This document shows positions 1-8,452 of a stretch of 64,000 nucleotides of DNA, one piece after another. The notes beneath the pieces are model-generated. The model saw only the letters and a list, made by a program, of their open reading frames with translations. It made no database searches and was not told the origin of the DNA. The position numbers were made by a program, and so were the translations under genes. Each line of letters begins with the position of its first letter. Position 1 is the stretch's first letter. This DNA comes from JABAYQ01 sp049890095 (GTDB lineage Bacteria; Bacteroidota; Bacteroidia; Flavobacteriales; UBA7312). The stretch lies in contig JBMHCD010000008.1 of NCBI GenBank assembly GCA_049890095.1, positions 124,001 to 188,000 on the forward strand, written 5' to 3'.

Positions 1-503
1 AGAAAAAAATCTACCATTGAATGTACCAATGTTTCTGATTGTCCTACTCCAACTGTTTCTATTAAGATAATTTCGTATCCTGCAGCTTCACACAATATGA
101 TTGTTTCTCTAGTTTTCTTTGCTACACCGCCCAAAGATCCTGCTGTTGGTGATGGTCTGATAAAGGCTAATTCATCGATTGAAAGCTGATTCATTCGCGT
201 TTTATCGCCTAATATACTACCGCCTGTTTTTTCGCTAGTCGGATCTATTGCTAAAACCGCTACTTTTTTACCTTTACTAGTCAAGTATTTTCCAATTGCT
301 TCAATAAAGGTACTTTTGCCTACTCCTGGAACCCCGGTAATTCCTACACGAATAGAATTTCCACTATTTTGAATGCAATGAGAAATAATTTCATCTGCTT
401 GTTTTTGATGTTTTTCTAAATTACTTTCAACTAATGTAATGGCTCTAGAAAGAGTAGTTCGATCTCCATTTAAAATCCCACTTATGAAGTCTTTGGTATT
501 CAC
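1..503 (-). CDS. meaB: Methylmalonyl-CoA mutase-associated GTPase MeaB (ArgK family), partial
   Basis: This is a cytoplasmic P-loop GTPase that loads and protects the adenosylcobalamin cofactor of methylmalonyl-CoA mutase. Only the first 167 residues are present; the gene runs off the left edge. Visible are the Walker A loop GVPGVGKS (about residues 57-64), the family stretch DPTSxxTGGSILGDKTRM (about 88-104), a RPSPTAGSLGG segment (about 116-126) and ETVGVGQSE (about 149-157). I chose the GTG start because it overlaps the stop of the upstream mutase as GTGA, a four-base overlap typical of translational coupling. Lying directly downstream of the mutase supports the chaperone role. The identification follows from motifs and context. 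Confidence 0.95.
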   Translation of the reverse strand, partial: MNTKDFISGILNGDRTTLSRAITLVESNLEKHQKQADEIISHCIQNSGNSIRVGITGVPGVGKSTFIEAIGKYLTSKGKKVAVLAIDPTSEKTGGSILGDKTRMNQLSIDELAFIRPSPTAGSLGGVAKKTRETIILCEAAGYEIILIETVGVGQSETLVHSMVDFF

Positions 504-3500
504 TTTAGTTTTTTAATTAGTTGTTTTAGAATATCTATGGCTGCATTTGCAATAGCGGTTCCAGGTCCGAAAATACCACTTACACCAGCATCATATAAAT
601 AATCGTAGTCTTGTTGAGGAATGACACCTCCTGCTATTACCAAAATATCAGGTCTGCCATATTGCTTTAATTCTTCAATTACTTGAGGAACTAGAGTTTT
701 ATGTCCTGCTGCTAAAGAGGAAATTCCTAAAATATGTACGTCGTTTTCTATGGCTTGTTTTGCAGCTTCTTTAGGAGTTTGAAATAATGGACCCATATCA
801 ACATCGAAGCCAATATCCGCAAAAGATGTTGCAACAATTTTTGCTCCTCTATCATGTCCATCTTGCCCCATCTTGGCAATCATTATTCTAGGTCTTCTTC
901 CTTCAATTTTTGCAAATTCATCGCTCAAAGTAAGAGCTTGTTCAAAATATTTATTATTCTCTATTTCCATTTTATATACTCCAGAAACTGAAGTGTTTTG
1001 TGCTTTATATCGCCCAAAAATTTCTTCACAAGCGAATGAGATTTCTCCCAAGGTAGCATGCTTTTGAGCTGCTATAATAGCAAGTTCCAATAAGTTTTGT
1101 GTTTGATCCGAACAAGCTTCTTTTAAATTTTTAAGAGCAAGCTGAACTTCTTGTTCATTTCTACTTTCTTTCAGTTTTTTTAATCGTTTTAACTGATTTT
1201 TTCGAACAACACTATTGTCGACTTCAAGAATATCAATTTTATTATCATCTTGTTCAACTTTGTAGCTATTCACACCAATGATTGTATCTTTATTACTATC
1301 AATTCGTGCTTGTTTTCGAGCTGCTGCTGATTCAATTTTCATTTTTGGTAATCCTGTTTCTATGGCTTTTGCCATTCCACCAAGCTTTTCTATTTCTTCT
1401 ATATGTTGCCATGCTTTATGTGCTAAATCATTGGTTAACTTTTCCACATAAAAAGAACCTCCCCAAGGATCTACGGTTTGACATACTTGGATGTTTTTTT
1501 GGAGATGTAGCTGAGTGTCTCTAGCAATTTTTGCTGAAAAATCGGTAGGCAGTGCGATTGCCTCATCCAATGCATTAGTATGTAATGACTGTGTTCCTCC
1601 CATGACAGCAGACATGGCTTCTATACAGGTTCTACTGACATTGTTAAATGGATCTTGTTCAGTTAAGCTCCAGCCACTTGTTTGGCAATGTGTTCTTAAT
1701 GCTAGAGACTTTGGGTTTTTTGGTTCGAATTGACGGATAATTTTTGCCCAAAGCATTCTCGCAGCTCTCATTTTGGCAATCTCCATAAAATGATTCATAC
1801 CTATTCCCCAGAAAAAAGAAAGTCTTGGAGCAAAATCGTCTATATTCAAGCCTGCGTTTATGCCTGTTCGAATATATTCTAAACCATCAGCAAGCGTATA
1901 AGCGAGTTCTATGTCGGCAGTTGCACCTGCTTCTTGCATATGATATCCAGAAATACTTATACTATTAAACTTAGGCATGTTTTTGGAGGTAAACTTAAAA
2001 ATATCAGATATAATCCGCATGGAGTGTTTTGGTGGATATATGTAAGTATTTCGGACCATGAACTCTTTAAGAATATCATTTTGTATAGTTCCTGATAAGT
2101 CTTTTAAATTAACGCCTTGTTTTTGTGCTGCAACAATATAAAATGCCATAATGGGTAAAACAGCACCATTCATTGTCATAGACACAGACATTTTGTCCAA
2201 AGGAATTTGATCAAACAAAATTTCCATATCCTCAACAGAGTCGATGGCTACGCCTGCTTTTCCAACATCTCCAATAACACGCTCGTGATCTGAATCATAT
2301 CCTCTGTGTGTCGCTAAATCAAATGCAACCGATAATCCTTTTTGACCTGCTGCTAAATTTCTTTTATAAAAAGCATTTGATTCTTCAGCAGTAGAAAATC
2401 CGGCATATTGCCTTATAGTCCAAGGTCTAACGCAATACATACTCGAGTATGGACCTCTCAGATAGGGAGGTATTCCTGCTACAAAATTTATGTGAGGTAA
2501 ATTTTTAATATCATTATTCGAATAGATATTTTTGATTTCTATTTTCTCAGCTGTGGTAAAACTTGTTTGGGTATAATTATCTTGATAGACAGTTTTAATG
2601 TTGAAATTCTTCAACAAACTATCGGTTAAATATTCAATAAAATAACTACCAGCTCCAGGGTCAGATACTTTATTGAGATAGCTTTCTTCTTTCATTAGCA
2701 ATTGCTGATTTCGAGCCAGTCTGTCTGAAAAAATAGTACTATTTTCAAAACTTAAATTATAGGGATGTATTAACAGAGAATCACAACACCCAAAAACTGC
2801 AGATAAAGCTTCCGTTGTTGTTTTTAGTAAATTGGTGTACTCGTCCTGTTTTTGTTTATTTTCTAAGCTAGTAACAGCTAAAATATAGGGGTCGGCTCCA
2901 AATTGTTGTTTGTATAACTTTCGGAAAGCTCTCAGTTTTGCAATTTCTAGAAAATAATTATGACCAATGGTGAAAATAAACTGACATTTTCTGTGTTTTT
3001 TTGCAAACAAGAAAGCATCATTAATTTGATCGATACAGTTTGTTGAATGCTGAATAAATGAGCGATAAAAATAATTAGGAAGGTAATTTTCTTTTTCTAT
3101 TCCATGAAAAGCACCTCTAATATCTTCTTTGATAATCTTTCTTTTCTGAACTAATTTTTCGAATTCCTCAACAATAGTTGGATGATAATCTTTAAAATCA
3201 ATTCTGATATACTGAATGAGGATATCCTTAAATAATACATTCAAATTGTTTGGTTTGCTAATGCATAGTGCAGTTGCTCCATTTTGAAGAGCTAACAAAG
3301 CATTTTTATTAGCTTGTTTAGCATCAGTTCCATCGATATATTGTACGATTTCCCAATCAGAAGTGTTTTTTAAGGTTTGGGCATTTTTTTGCTGATCAGC
3401 ATGATAAAAAGGAGAGATAGTAATGTTTTCAAAATTACTTTCTAATTCTGAAAATGATTTGTTTTTTAAATCAGATTCTATTTTTTCTCTCCATTCTTCA

Positions 3501-3538
3501 CTTGTTGAAGAGGTAAATTCCTTGAATAAATTATTCAT
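500..3538 (-). CDS. mutB: Methylmalonyl-CoA mutase, small-subunit-like and large-subunit parts fused in one chain
   Basis: The enzyme interconverts (R)-methylmalonyl-CoA and succinyl-CoA using adenosylcobalamin. The 1012-residue chain has two homologous parts. Residues 1 to about 330 resemble the non-catalytic small subunit (MutA) and stop soon after an SDPGAGSYFIE motif near residue 292. From about 335 a full MutB begins, with GIPPYLRGPY at 355, RPWTIRQYAGFSTAEESNAF, and a C-terminal B12 domain with the base-off motif DGHDRG at 893-898 (axial His895), GISSLAAGH and IAGGV. MutA and MutB are normally separate, and MutA is usually longer; here its own B12-like domain is absent. This is not IcmF, which carries a G domain between its parts. 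The ATG overlaps the end of the division gene upstream by 8 bases. Confidence 0.93.
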   Translation of the reverse strand: MNNLFKEFTSSTSEEWREKIESDLKNKSFSELESNFENITISPFYHADQQKNAQTLKNTSDWEIVQYIDGTDAKQANKNALLALQNGATALCISKPNNLNVLFKDILIQYIRIDFKDYHPTIVEEFEKLVQKRKIIKEDIRGAFHGIEKENYLPNYFYRSFIQHSTNCIDQINDAFLFAKKHRKCQFIFTIGHNYFLEIAKLRAFRKLYKQQFGADPYILAVTSLENKQKQDEYTNLLKTTTEALSAVFGCCDSLLIHPYNLSFENSTIFSDRLARNQQLLMKEESYLNKVSDPGAGSYFIEYLTDSLLKNFNIKTVYQDNYTQTSFTTAEKIEIKNIYSNNDIKNLPHINFVAGIPPYLRGPYSSMYCVRPWTIRQYAGFSTAEESNAFYKRNLAAGQKGLSVAFDLATHRGYDSDHERVIGDVGKAGVAIDSVEDMEILFDQIPLDKMSVSMTMNGAVLPIMAFYIVAAQKQGVNLKDLSGTIQNDILKEFMVRNTYIYPPKHSMRIISDIFKFTSKNMPKFNSISISGYHMQEAGATADIELAYTLADGLEYIRTGINAGLNIDDFAPRLSFFWGIGMNHFMEIAKMRAARMLWAKIIRQFEPKNPKSLALRTHCQTSGWSLTEQDPFNNVSRTCIEAMSAVMGGTQSLHTNALDEAIALPTDFSAKIARDTQLHLQKNIQVCQTVDPWGGSFYVEKLTNDLAHKAWQHIEEIEKLGGMAKAIETGLPKMKIESAAARKQARIDSNKDTIIGVNSYKVEQDDNKIDILEVDNSVVRKNQLKRLKKLKESRNEQEVQLALKNLKEACSDQTQNLLELAIIAAQKHATLGEISFACEEIFGRYKAQNTSVSGVYKMEIENNKYFEQALTLSDEFAKIEGRRPRIMIAKMGQDGHDRGAKIVATSFADIGFDVDMGPLFQTPKEAAKQAIENDVHILGISSLAAGHKTLVPQVIEELKQYGRPDILVIAGGVIPQQDYDYLYDAGVSGIFGPGTAIANAAIDILKQLIKKLK

Positions 3539-3845
3539 CCGATTTTAATATTAAAATTAAATCTTCATTTTCTTTGACCATCATATATTTTTCTCTTGCA
3601 AACTTTTCTTGGGTTTCAGGATTATTGCTAAGATTAAAAAGAGCAATGCTATCTTTTTTTATTTCGTTTAGGTAAAATTTTTTGTCTTCTTCAAGTTGAT
3701 TAAGTTCAGATTTAAGACCTGCTTGTCTGATCCAATTGTGAGAATCAAAAAAAGCTACCCAGAAAATTAGTAGAATAGTAACTATTAGGTATCTATTTTT
3801 AACAAATTTTGGTAGTTTGTCGTAGATTTCAGAAATCTTTTGCAT
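3531..3845 (-). CDS. FtsB/DivIC-family septum formation initiator protein
   Basis: This 104-residue bitopic membrane protein has a short cytoplasmic N-terminus, one transmembrane helix (YLIVTILLIFWVAFF, about residues 18-33) and a coiled coil rich in Leu, Glu and Lys (about 43-75). It ends in the FAREKYMMVKENEDL segment typical of FtsB/DivIC proteins that bridge early and late divisome components. I chose the ATG at 3845 over a TTG six bases upstream, because the TTG lies inside a TAnnTTTG promoter box. The stop overlaps the mutase start (ATGAATAA). Division gene, mutase and meaB therefore appear to be one transcript; the shared operon need not mean shared function. Confidence 0.88.
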   Translation of the reverse strand: MQKISEIYDKLPKFVKNRYLIVTILLIFWVAFFDSHNWIRQAGLKSELNQLEEDKKFYLNEIKKDSIALFNLSNNPETQEKFAREKYMMVKENEDLILILKSDE

Positions 3846-3848
3846 GAA

Positions 3849-3856
3849 CAAATTTA
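3849..3856 (-). promoter_or_regulatory. -7 box TAAATTTG of the divIC-mutase-meaB unit
   Basis: The box matches the Bacteroidota consensus TAnnTTTG exactly and ends three bases before the ATG at 3845, so the mRNA would start at or next to the start codon. It overlaps the T-tract of the pruA terminator. Confidence 0.6.
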
Positions 3857-3889
3857 AAAAAAGCCCTATTCAAATTACGAATAGGGCTT
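3856..3889 (-). terminator. Rho-independent terminator of pruA
   Basis: An 11-bp perfect stem (AAGCCCTATTC paired with GAATAGGGCTT) has a 7-base loop. On the minus strand it is followed by a run of seven T. It lies a few bases after the pruA stop codon. Confidence 0.9.
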
Positions 3890-3895
3890 ACTTTT

Positions 3896-5521
3896 TTATC
3901 CTAAGAAGGGATATCTATAGTCTTTTGCAGGTACAAAAGTTTCTTTTATTGTTCTAGGAGATACCCATCTTAATAAATTAAGAATTGAGCCTGCTTTATC
4001 GTTAGTACCTGATCCTCTAGCACCTCCAAAAGGTTGTTGACCAACAACTGCTCCAGTAGGCTTGTCGTTTATATAGAAATTACCAGCGGCATTTTCCAGT
4101 TCTCTTGTTGCTTCTTCGATAGCATATCTATCTGTCGAAAAGACTGCTCCAGTTAAGGCATATTCGCTAGTATTATCAACTAGTTTAAGTGTATCATTCC
4201 ATTTGTCTTCAGCATAAACAAAAATGGTAATAACAGGACCAAAAATTTCTTCACACATACTTTTAAACTTTGGATCTGTGGTTACTATGATTGTTGGTTC
4301 AATAAAATAACCAACAGACTTGTCATAAGATCCACCGGCAATTATTTCCGCATCCTCGTGATTTTTAGCATAATCTATGTACGAGGCAATTTTATCAAAC
4401 GATTGTTCTGAAATAACTGCATTTATAAAGTTTGAAGGATCTTCAGGACTACCCATTTTGAAAGAGTTTACATCTTCAATTATTTGTTTTTTTACATCTG
4501 ACCATATATTTGAAGGTACATAAGCTCTTGATGCTGCAGAACATTTTTGGCCTTGATATTCAAACGCCCCTCTAGAAATTCCCGTAGCTACTTCGCTAGC
4601 AACTGCAGAAGAATGAGCTACAATAAAGTCTTTACCACCTGTTTCTCCTACTATTCTTGGATAGCTACGGTACTTGTCTATGTTATTTCCTATGGTTTTC
4701 CATAAGTTTCGGAATACCCCGGTAGATCCTGTAAAGTGTAAACCTGCAAAGTCTTTGTGGTTAAATACAACATCACCTATTACAGATCCGCTACTATTCA
4801 CTAAATTGATTACACCATCTGGTAAACCAGCAGCTTTGAATAAATCCATTATTACTTTTGCTGAATATACTTGGGTGCTAGCTGGTTTCCAAACAACTAC
4901 ATTTCCCATCATTGCTGGAGCTGCACATAGGTTTGCACAAATAGATGTAAAATTGAATGGAGTTATTGCAAATACAAAACCTTCTAAAGGGCGATGCTCA
5001 AGTCTATTCCACATCCCAGGAGCAGATTCTGGTTGTTCTGCATAAAGCTGAGTAACATATTCAGCATTAAATTTAAAGAAATCAATAAGTTCGCATGCTG
5101 CGTCAATTTCTGCTTGAAAAACATTTTTTGATTGAGCAAGCATAGTAGCAGCGTTTAATTTTGCTCGAAAAGGACCAGCAAGTAAATCTGCTGCTTTTAA
5201 GAATATGGATACACGTTGATGCCACGGCATAGAAGCCCATTTTGATCGTGCATTTAGTGCGGATTCAATTGCTGCATGAACATGTTCTTGATTACCAACA
5301 CTTGCTTTACCTAAAACATGTTTGTGATCATGAGGACATATCATGTTTTTAGTTTCTGTTGTAAATATTTCCTCGCCTCCAATAAATAATGGTACATCAA
5401 TAGTACTATTTTTCATTTCCAAGTAAGTGTCGATTAATTCTTTTCTTTCTTCTGAGCCTGGCTCATAAGATTTAACTGCTTCATTGCTAGCAACAGGCAC
5501 ATTATATATTCCTTTAGACAT
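3896..5521 (-). CDS. pruA: L-glutamate gamma-semialdehyde dehydrogenase (1-pyrroline-5-carboxylate dehydrogenase)
   Basis: This cytoplasmic NAD+-dependent aldehyde dehydrogenase performs the last step of proline catabolism, glutamate semialdehyde to glutamate. The 541-residue length and sequence fit the stand-alone, mitochondrial-like P5C dehydrogenases rather than the bifunctional PutA. Visible are the cofactor-binding ITPFNFTSI and VVWKPAS stretches, FTGST, ETGGKD with the general-base region, and the catalytic Cys327 in GQKCSAASR. Near the C-terminus, KPTGAVVGQQPFGGARGSGTN is the family's substrate and anchor loop. It is probably monocistronic, with its own promoter at 5546-5575 and a strong terminator downstream. 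No proline dehydrogenase gene is in the window. Confidence 0.95.
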   Translation of the reverse strand: MSKGIYNVPVASNEAVKSYEPGSEERKELIDTYLEMKNSTIDVPLFIGGEEIFTTETKNMICPHDHKHVLGKASVGNQEHVHAAIESALNARSKWASMPWHQRVSIFLKAADLLAGPFRAKLNAATMLAQSKNVFQAEIDAACELIDFFKFNAEYVTQLYAEQPESAPGMWNRLEHRPLEGFVFAITPFNFTSICANLCAAPAMMGNVVVWKPASTQVYSAKVIMDLFKAAGLPDGVINLVNSSGSVIGDVVFNHKDFAGLHFTGSTGVFRNLWKTIGNNIDKYRSYPRIVGETGGKDFIVAHSSAVASEVATGISRGAFEYQGQKCSAASRAYVPSNIWSDVKKQIIEDVNSFKMGSPEDPSNFINAVISEQSFDKIASYIDYAKNHEDAEIIAGGSYDKSVGYFIEPTIIVTTDPKFKSMCEEIFGPVITIFVYAEDKWNDTLKLVDNTSEYALTGAVFSTDRYAIEEATRELENAAGNFYINDKPTGAVVGQQPFGGARGSGTNDKAGSILNLLRWVSPRTIKETFVPAKDYRYPFLG

Positions 5522-5545
5522 TTCGATTTAGTTTTAAATTTAGTG

Positions 5546-5575
5546 CAAATTTAAAGGATTATGATTTTAAAACAA
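5546..5575 (-). promoter_or_regulatory. pruA promoter: -7 box and -33 element
   Basis: TAAATTTG on the minus strand (5546-5553) is preceded, after a 19-base spacer, by TTG (5573-5575). Both elements and the spacing fit the Bacteroidota promoter model. The -33 element lies in the last codons of the upstream Plug gene. Confidence 0.65.
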
Positions 5576-6937
5576 TCCTTTTGAGCTTAGTTTTTGATAT
5601 CCCACTAACTGATCGTAATCACTTCCTACTGGTCGATAGTAAACATATATGGTATAATCATTGATGGTTTCATAGTGAGTTCCTTCTATATAGCTATTTA
5701 TATTTTTTCCATCTTCTTTCTTCAATACGTATTCGTAATTATAATATCCTTGTTTTAAGTAAATATTTACGCAGTACATTTTTTTGTTTTCATCAAATAT
5801 CATTTCGTGAGTGTTCAAAAAATTATAATCCGAAATATGTCCAAATACATAAAGTTTTCCATGACTAATCTTAAAATCGTATGGTAATTGAAATTTAACT
5901 AGAGCATAATCAGCTTCTATGGATGGGTTGCTTCCTTCTTGAACATTGATAAGTTTTTTTCCGTTTATATCTCTCATGCTTGAGTAACGTTGGAAGTTTC
6001 GTTTGATATCTTTTTTTAGTTCAACAATATTAGTGTCGTTTTCATAAGATATGTTTTTTATTCGTTCGGAAATGTATCGTAAGCTTTTGATATCAAAAAA
6101 ACGATATTCATTTCCTCCATCAAATAGGTTGTCTTCTTCCTGATCATATATTAATTTTCCATTATTAGCAAAAGTTGGCACCAAATCGGTTATTGCATTG
6201 TCCCATCTGTTATTTTGCGTTACAACAACTTTAATATCACTGTAGGGATCGTTAACAATTAAATTTGAATGATGGATAATAAAATCCACTTCATGTTGAT
6301 AGTTTCTTTGGTCCAAATCTGTTGCTCTTTTAACTTCTCCATCTATATTTGTTTTATTATCCACTATTCTAAATCGTTTGGACAATACAATCTGATTTGG
6401 ATTTTCTTCATCAAATACATGAATTACATAATTACCTGAGTAAATTGGTTTCATTTGCTGAGAGGGAATCTCTGTTTGATAATGTGTATAAAATTGTGTT
6501 GTATTATATGATGATTGATAATTTTGTATGTAGTCCTGATCAAATCCTTTTAAATACTCGCTTTTAAATAGATCGGATGGCGTCCAGTCGGAATTGCAAT
6601 GTACTAGACTATAAATATAATTTTTTGGCGATTGATCTAGTTCATCGAAAGAAAGTAGTAGTTTTTCTGAGGAGTTTAAATTTATAATTGGTTCTAAAAG
6701 CTCTTGATTTATGGGATGTAAAAGAACGGTTTGAATACTTTTTAAATGTGTAAAATCCATGTAATAGCTAGAATCCAATAAATAGTCTTGTTCTAACTCA
6801 TCCTCAAAAACATCTTGAGACTCTAATTGACTATTGTTAGCCTCTGTTTCGTTTGTAAATTGTGTTTTTTGACTTGTTTTACAAGAAATTAGAGCAATAA
6901 TTAATGTTATAATCGTAATATTTTTTGATATTTTCAT
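5567..6937 (-). CDS. Type IX secretion system Plug-type protein (DUF5103), lipoprotein
   Basis: This 456-residue exported protein has a lipoprotein signal: a basic start, a hydrophobic stretch and a lipobox ending LISC with Cys19. An acidic, low-complexity linker follows (about 25-55), then the DUF5103 domain with its early HCNSDWTPSDL and YLKGF elements and a mainly beta C-terminal half. In Flavobacterium johnsoniae, the DUF5103 protein Plug closes the periplasmic side of the SprA translocon channel. The gene lies head to head with nqrA. The assignment to the DUF5103 family is firm; the Plug role is taken from the studied homologue. A lipobox would place it on a membrane surface in the periplasm. 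Confidence 0.85.
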   Translation of the reverse strand: MKISKNITIITLIIALISCKTSQKTQFTNETEANNSQLESQDVFEDELEQDYLLDSSYYMDFTHLKSIQTVLLHPINQELLEPIINLNSSEKLLLSFDELDQSPKNYIYSLVHCNSDWTPSDLFKSEYLKGFDQDYIQNYQSSYNTTQFYTHYQTEIPSQQMKPIYSGNYVIHVFDEENPNQIVLSKRFRIVDNKTNIDGEVKRATDLDQRNYQHEVDFIIHHSNLIVNDPYSDIKVVVTQNNRWDNAITDLVPTFANNGKLIYDQEEDNLFDGGNEYRFFDIKSLRYISERIKNISYENDTNIVELKKDIKRNFQRYSSMRDINGKKLINVQEGSNPSIEADYALVKFQLPYDFKISHGKLYVFGHISDYNFLNTHEMIFDENKKMYCVNIYLKQGYYNYEYVLKKEDGKNINSYIEGTHYETINDYTIYVYYRPVGSDYDQLVGYQKLSSKGLF

Positions 6938-6956
6938 AGTAAAAATTGGCTTAGTT

Positions 6957-6970
6957 TAGGTTAAAACCTA
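6957..6970. promoter_or_regulatory. 14-bp palindrome in the Plug gene leader
   Basis: TAGGTT-AA-AACCTA is a perfect inverted repeat 19 bases upstream of the Plug start codon. It could be an operator or a small leader hairpin. There is no direct evidence of function. Confidence 0.3.
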
Positions 6971-7035
6971 TTTGCTTATTTAGAATCATTATAAATTAGA
7001 AATTCTTCTATTATTTTAGTTATTAAGATACAATA

Positions 7036-7043
7036 CAAATGTA
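7036..7043 (-). promoter_or_regulatory. Candidate -7 box for the Plug gene
   Basis: TACATTTG on the minus strand matches TAnnTTTG. It abuts the nqrA box back to back, giving a divergent promoter pair. It would give a leader of roughly 95 bases containing the palindrome at 6957-6970. Confidence 0.4.
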
Positions 7044-7051
7044 TATTTTTG
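7044..7051 (+). promoter_or_regulatory. -7 box of the nqr operon
   Basis: TATTTTTG matches TAnnTTTG and lies 31 bases before the nqrA ATG. I see no clear -33 TTG. Confidence 0.5.
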
Positions 7052-7082
7052 CGATCGAAAAAAACAATTTTCTTATAGTAAG

Positions 7083-8438
7083 ATGTCAAAAGATATCAAA
7101 TTAAAAAAGGGCCTTAATATCAATCTCTCAGGAGAGGCCGACAAAGTATACGCGAGTGTTCCATCTTCAGAAACCTTTATTGTCAGGCCAACTGATTTTC
7201 ATGGACTTACTCCAAAATTAGTAGTAAAAGAAGGTGATGAAGTATTATCTGGCTCCACCTTATTTTTCGATAAGTACAACGAAGCAGTTAAGTTTTCTTC
7301 TCCAGTTAGCGGAAAAGTAACTGCCATAAATCGTGGTGCAAAACGAAGAATAATGGAAGTAGTAATAACTGCAAACGATTCCGAAGTTAAGTATCGATCT
7401 TTTGAAAAAAAGAATCATGCTGATTTGTCTCGAGAGCAGATTATAAACCACATGTTAGAAAGTGGAGTTTGGCCCTTTATTCGTCAAAAACCTTTTGACA
7501 TTATTGCTAATCAAAATGACAATCCTAAAGCGATCGTAATTTCATCTTTCAATACTGAACCTTTATCTGCTGATAACGATTTTGTATTACACGGATTAGA
7601 AAAAGAGTTTCAAAACGGAATTGAAATTCTTACTAAACTAACAGATGGAAAAGTTCATTTGAATGTGGATGGAAATACCAACCCTTCAAAAGTGTTTACC
7701 GATACAAAAGGAGTGGAGATCAACAAATTTTCAGGTCCTCATCCTTCTGGAAATGTAGGTATTCAAATTCATCACCTAGATCCAATTAATAAAGGAGATA
7801 TTGTATGGTATTTGTATCCTCAAGACGTTCTTGCTGTTTCCAGATTATTTAGTGAGGGTAAGTACGACGTTTCCAGAATTGTTGCACTTACTGGATCTCA
7901 AGTTAAAAAACCAAGATATTACCGAATGATTGCTGGTTCGTCTATTTCTAAAATGGTTGAAGATAACCTAAATGAAGGGGAATCAAGATTTATTAGCGGT
8001 AGTGTGCTAACTGGTAGTAAAATTGAAGCTGACGGTACCATAGGATTTTATGATACTCAAGTAACTGTTATTCCTGAAGGAAATTACCAAGAATTTTTTG
8101 GTTGGATAGCTCCCGGACTTAATAAGTTTTCGATGTCTAAAGCTTATTTCTCTTGGTTATCACCATCTAAAAAATTCGATTTGGATACCAATTACCATGG
8201 TGAAGAAAGAGCATATGTTGTAACGGGTCAATACGAAAAAGTATTACCAATGGATGTTTATCCTATGCAATTAGTTAAAGCTTGTTTGATGGAGGATATC
8301 GAAGCAATGGAAAATTTAGGGATTTATGAAGTATCTCCTGAAGATTTAGCTCTTTGCGAATTTGTTTGTACTTCAAAAATGGAAGTGCAATCAATTATCA
8401 GAGATGCTTTAGATTTGGTTAAAAAAGAATGTAGTTAG
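7083..8438 (+). CDS. nqrA: Na+-translocating NADH:quinone reductase subunit A
   Basis: NqrA is the cytoplasmic, cofactor-free subunit of the six-subunit sodium-pumping NADH:quinone oxidoreductase; it contributes to quinone binding on NqrB. The 451-residue protein has the family's N-terminal lipoyl-like fold (KKGLNINLSGEADKVYASV, then RPTDFHGLTPKLVVKEGDEV), a central Rossmann-like part and a conserved GSSISKMVE..GESRFISGSVLTG region near residues 283-307. The C-terminal domain contains DVYPMQLVKACLMEDIEAME. It is the first gene of nqrABCDEF; intergenic spaces are all under 15 bases, so all six subunits should be made from one mRNA. Confidence 0.97.
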   Translation: MSKDIKLKKGLNINLSGEADKVYASVPSSETFIVRPTDFHGLTPKLVVKEGDEVLSGSTLFFDKYNEAVKFSSPVSGKVTAINRGAKRRIMEVVITANDSEVKYRSFEKKNHADLSREQIINHMLESGVWPFIRQKPFDIIANQNDNPKAIVISSFNTEPLSADNDFVLHGLEKEFQNGIEILTKLTDGKVHLNVDGNTNPSKVFTDTKGVEINKFSGPHPSGNVGIQIHHLDPINKGDIVWYLYPQDVLAVSRLFSEGKYDVSRIVALTGSQVKKPRYYRMIAGSSISKMVEDNLNEGESRFISGSVLTGSKIEADGTIGFYDTQVTVIPEGNYQEFFGWIAPGLNKFSMSKAYFSWLSPSKKFDLDTNYHGEERAYVVTGQYEKVLPMDVYPMQLVKACLMEDIEAMENLGIYEVSPEDLALCEFVCTSKMEVQSIIRDALDLVKKECS

Positions 8439-8452
8439 ATTATTTTATCAAT

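Noticed and set aside
500..3538. Identification of the mutase as IcmF (fused isobutyryl-CoA mutase)
   Set aside because: IcmF has an N-terminal B12 domain and a G domain before the mutase barrel. Here the B12 domain is C-terminal, no P-loop is present, and a separate meaB follows.
4674..5045. A 123-codon open frame on the plus strand inside pruA
   Set aside because: It is antisense to a conserved part of pruA and resembles no known protein.
5553..5581. A hairpin (AAAGGATT paired with AATCCTTT) as terminator of the Plug gene
   Set aside because: The loop is 13 bases, the stem is AT-rich, it overlaps the Plug stop codon, and no clear T-run follows. It is better explained by the pruA promoter region.
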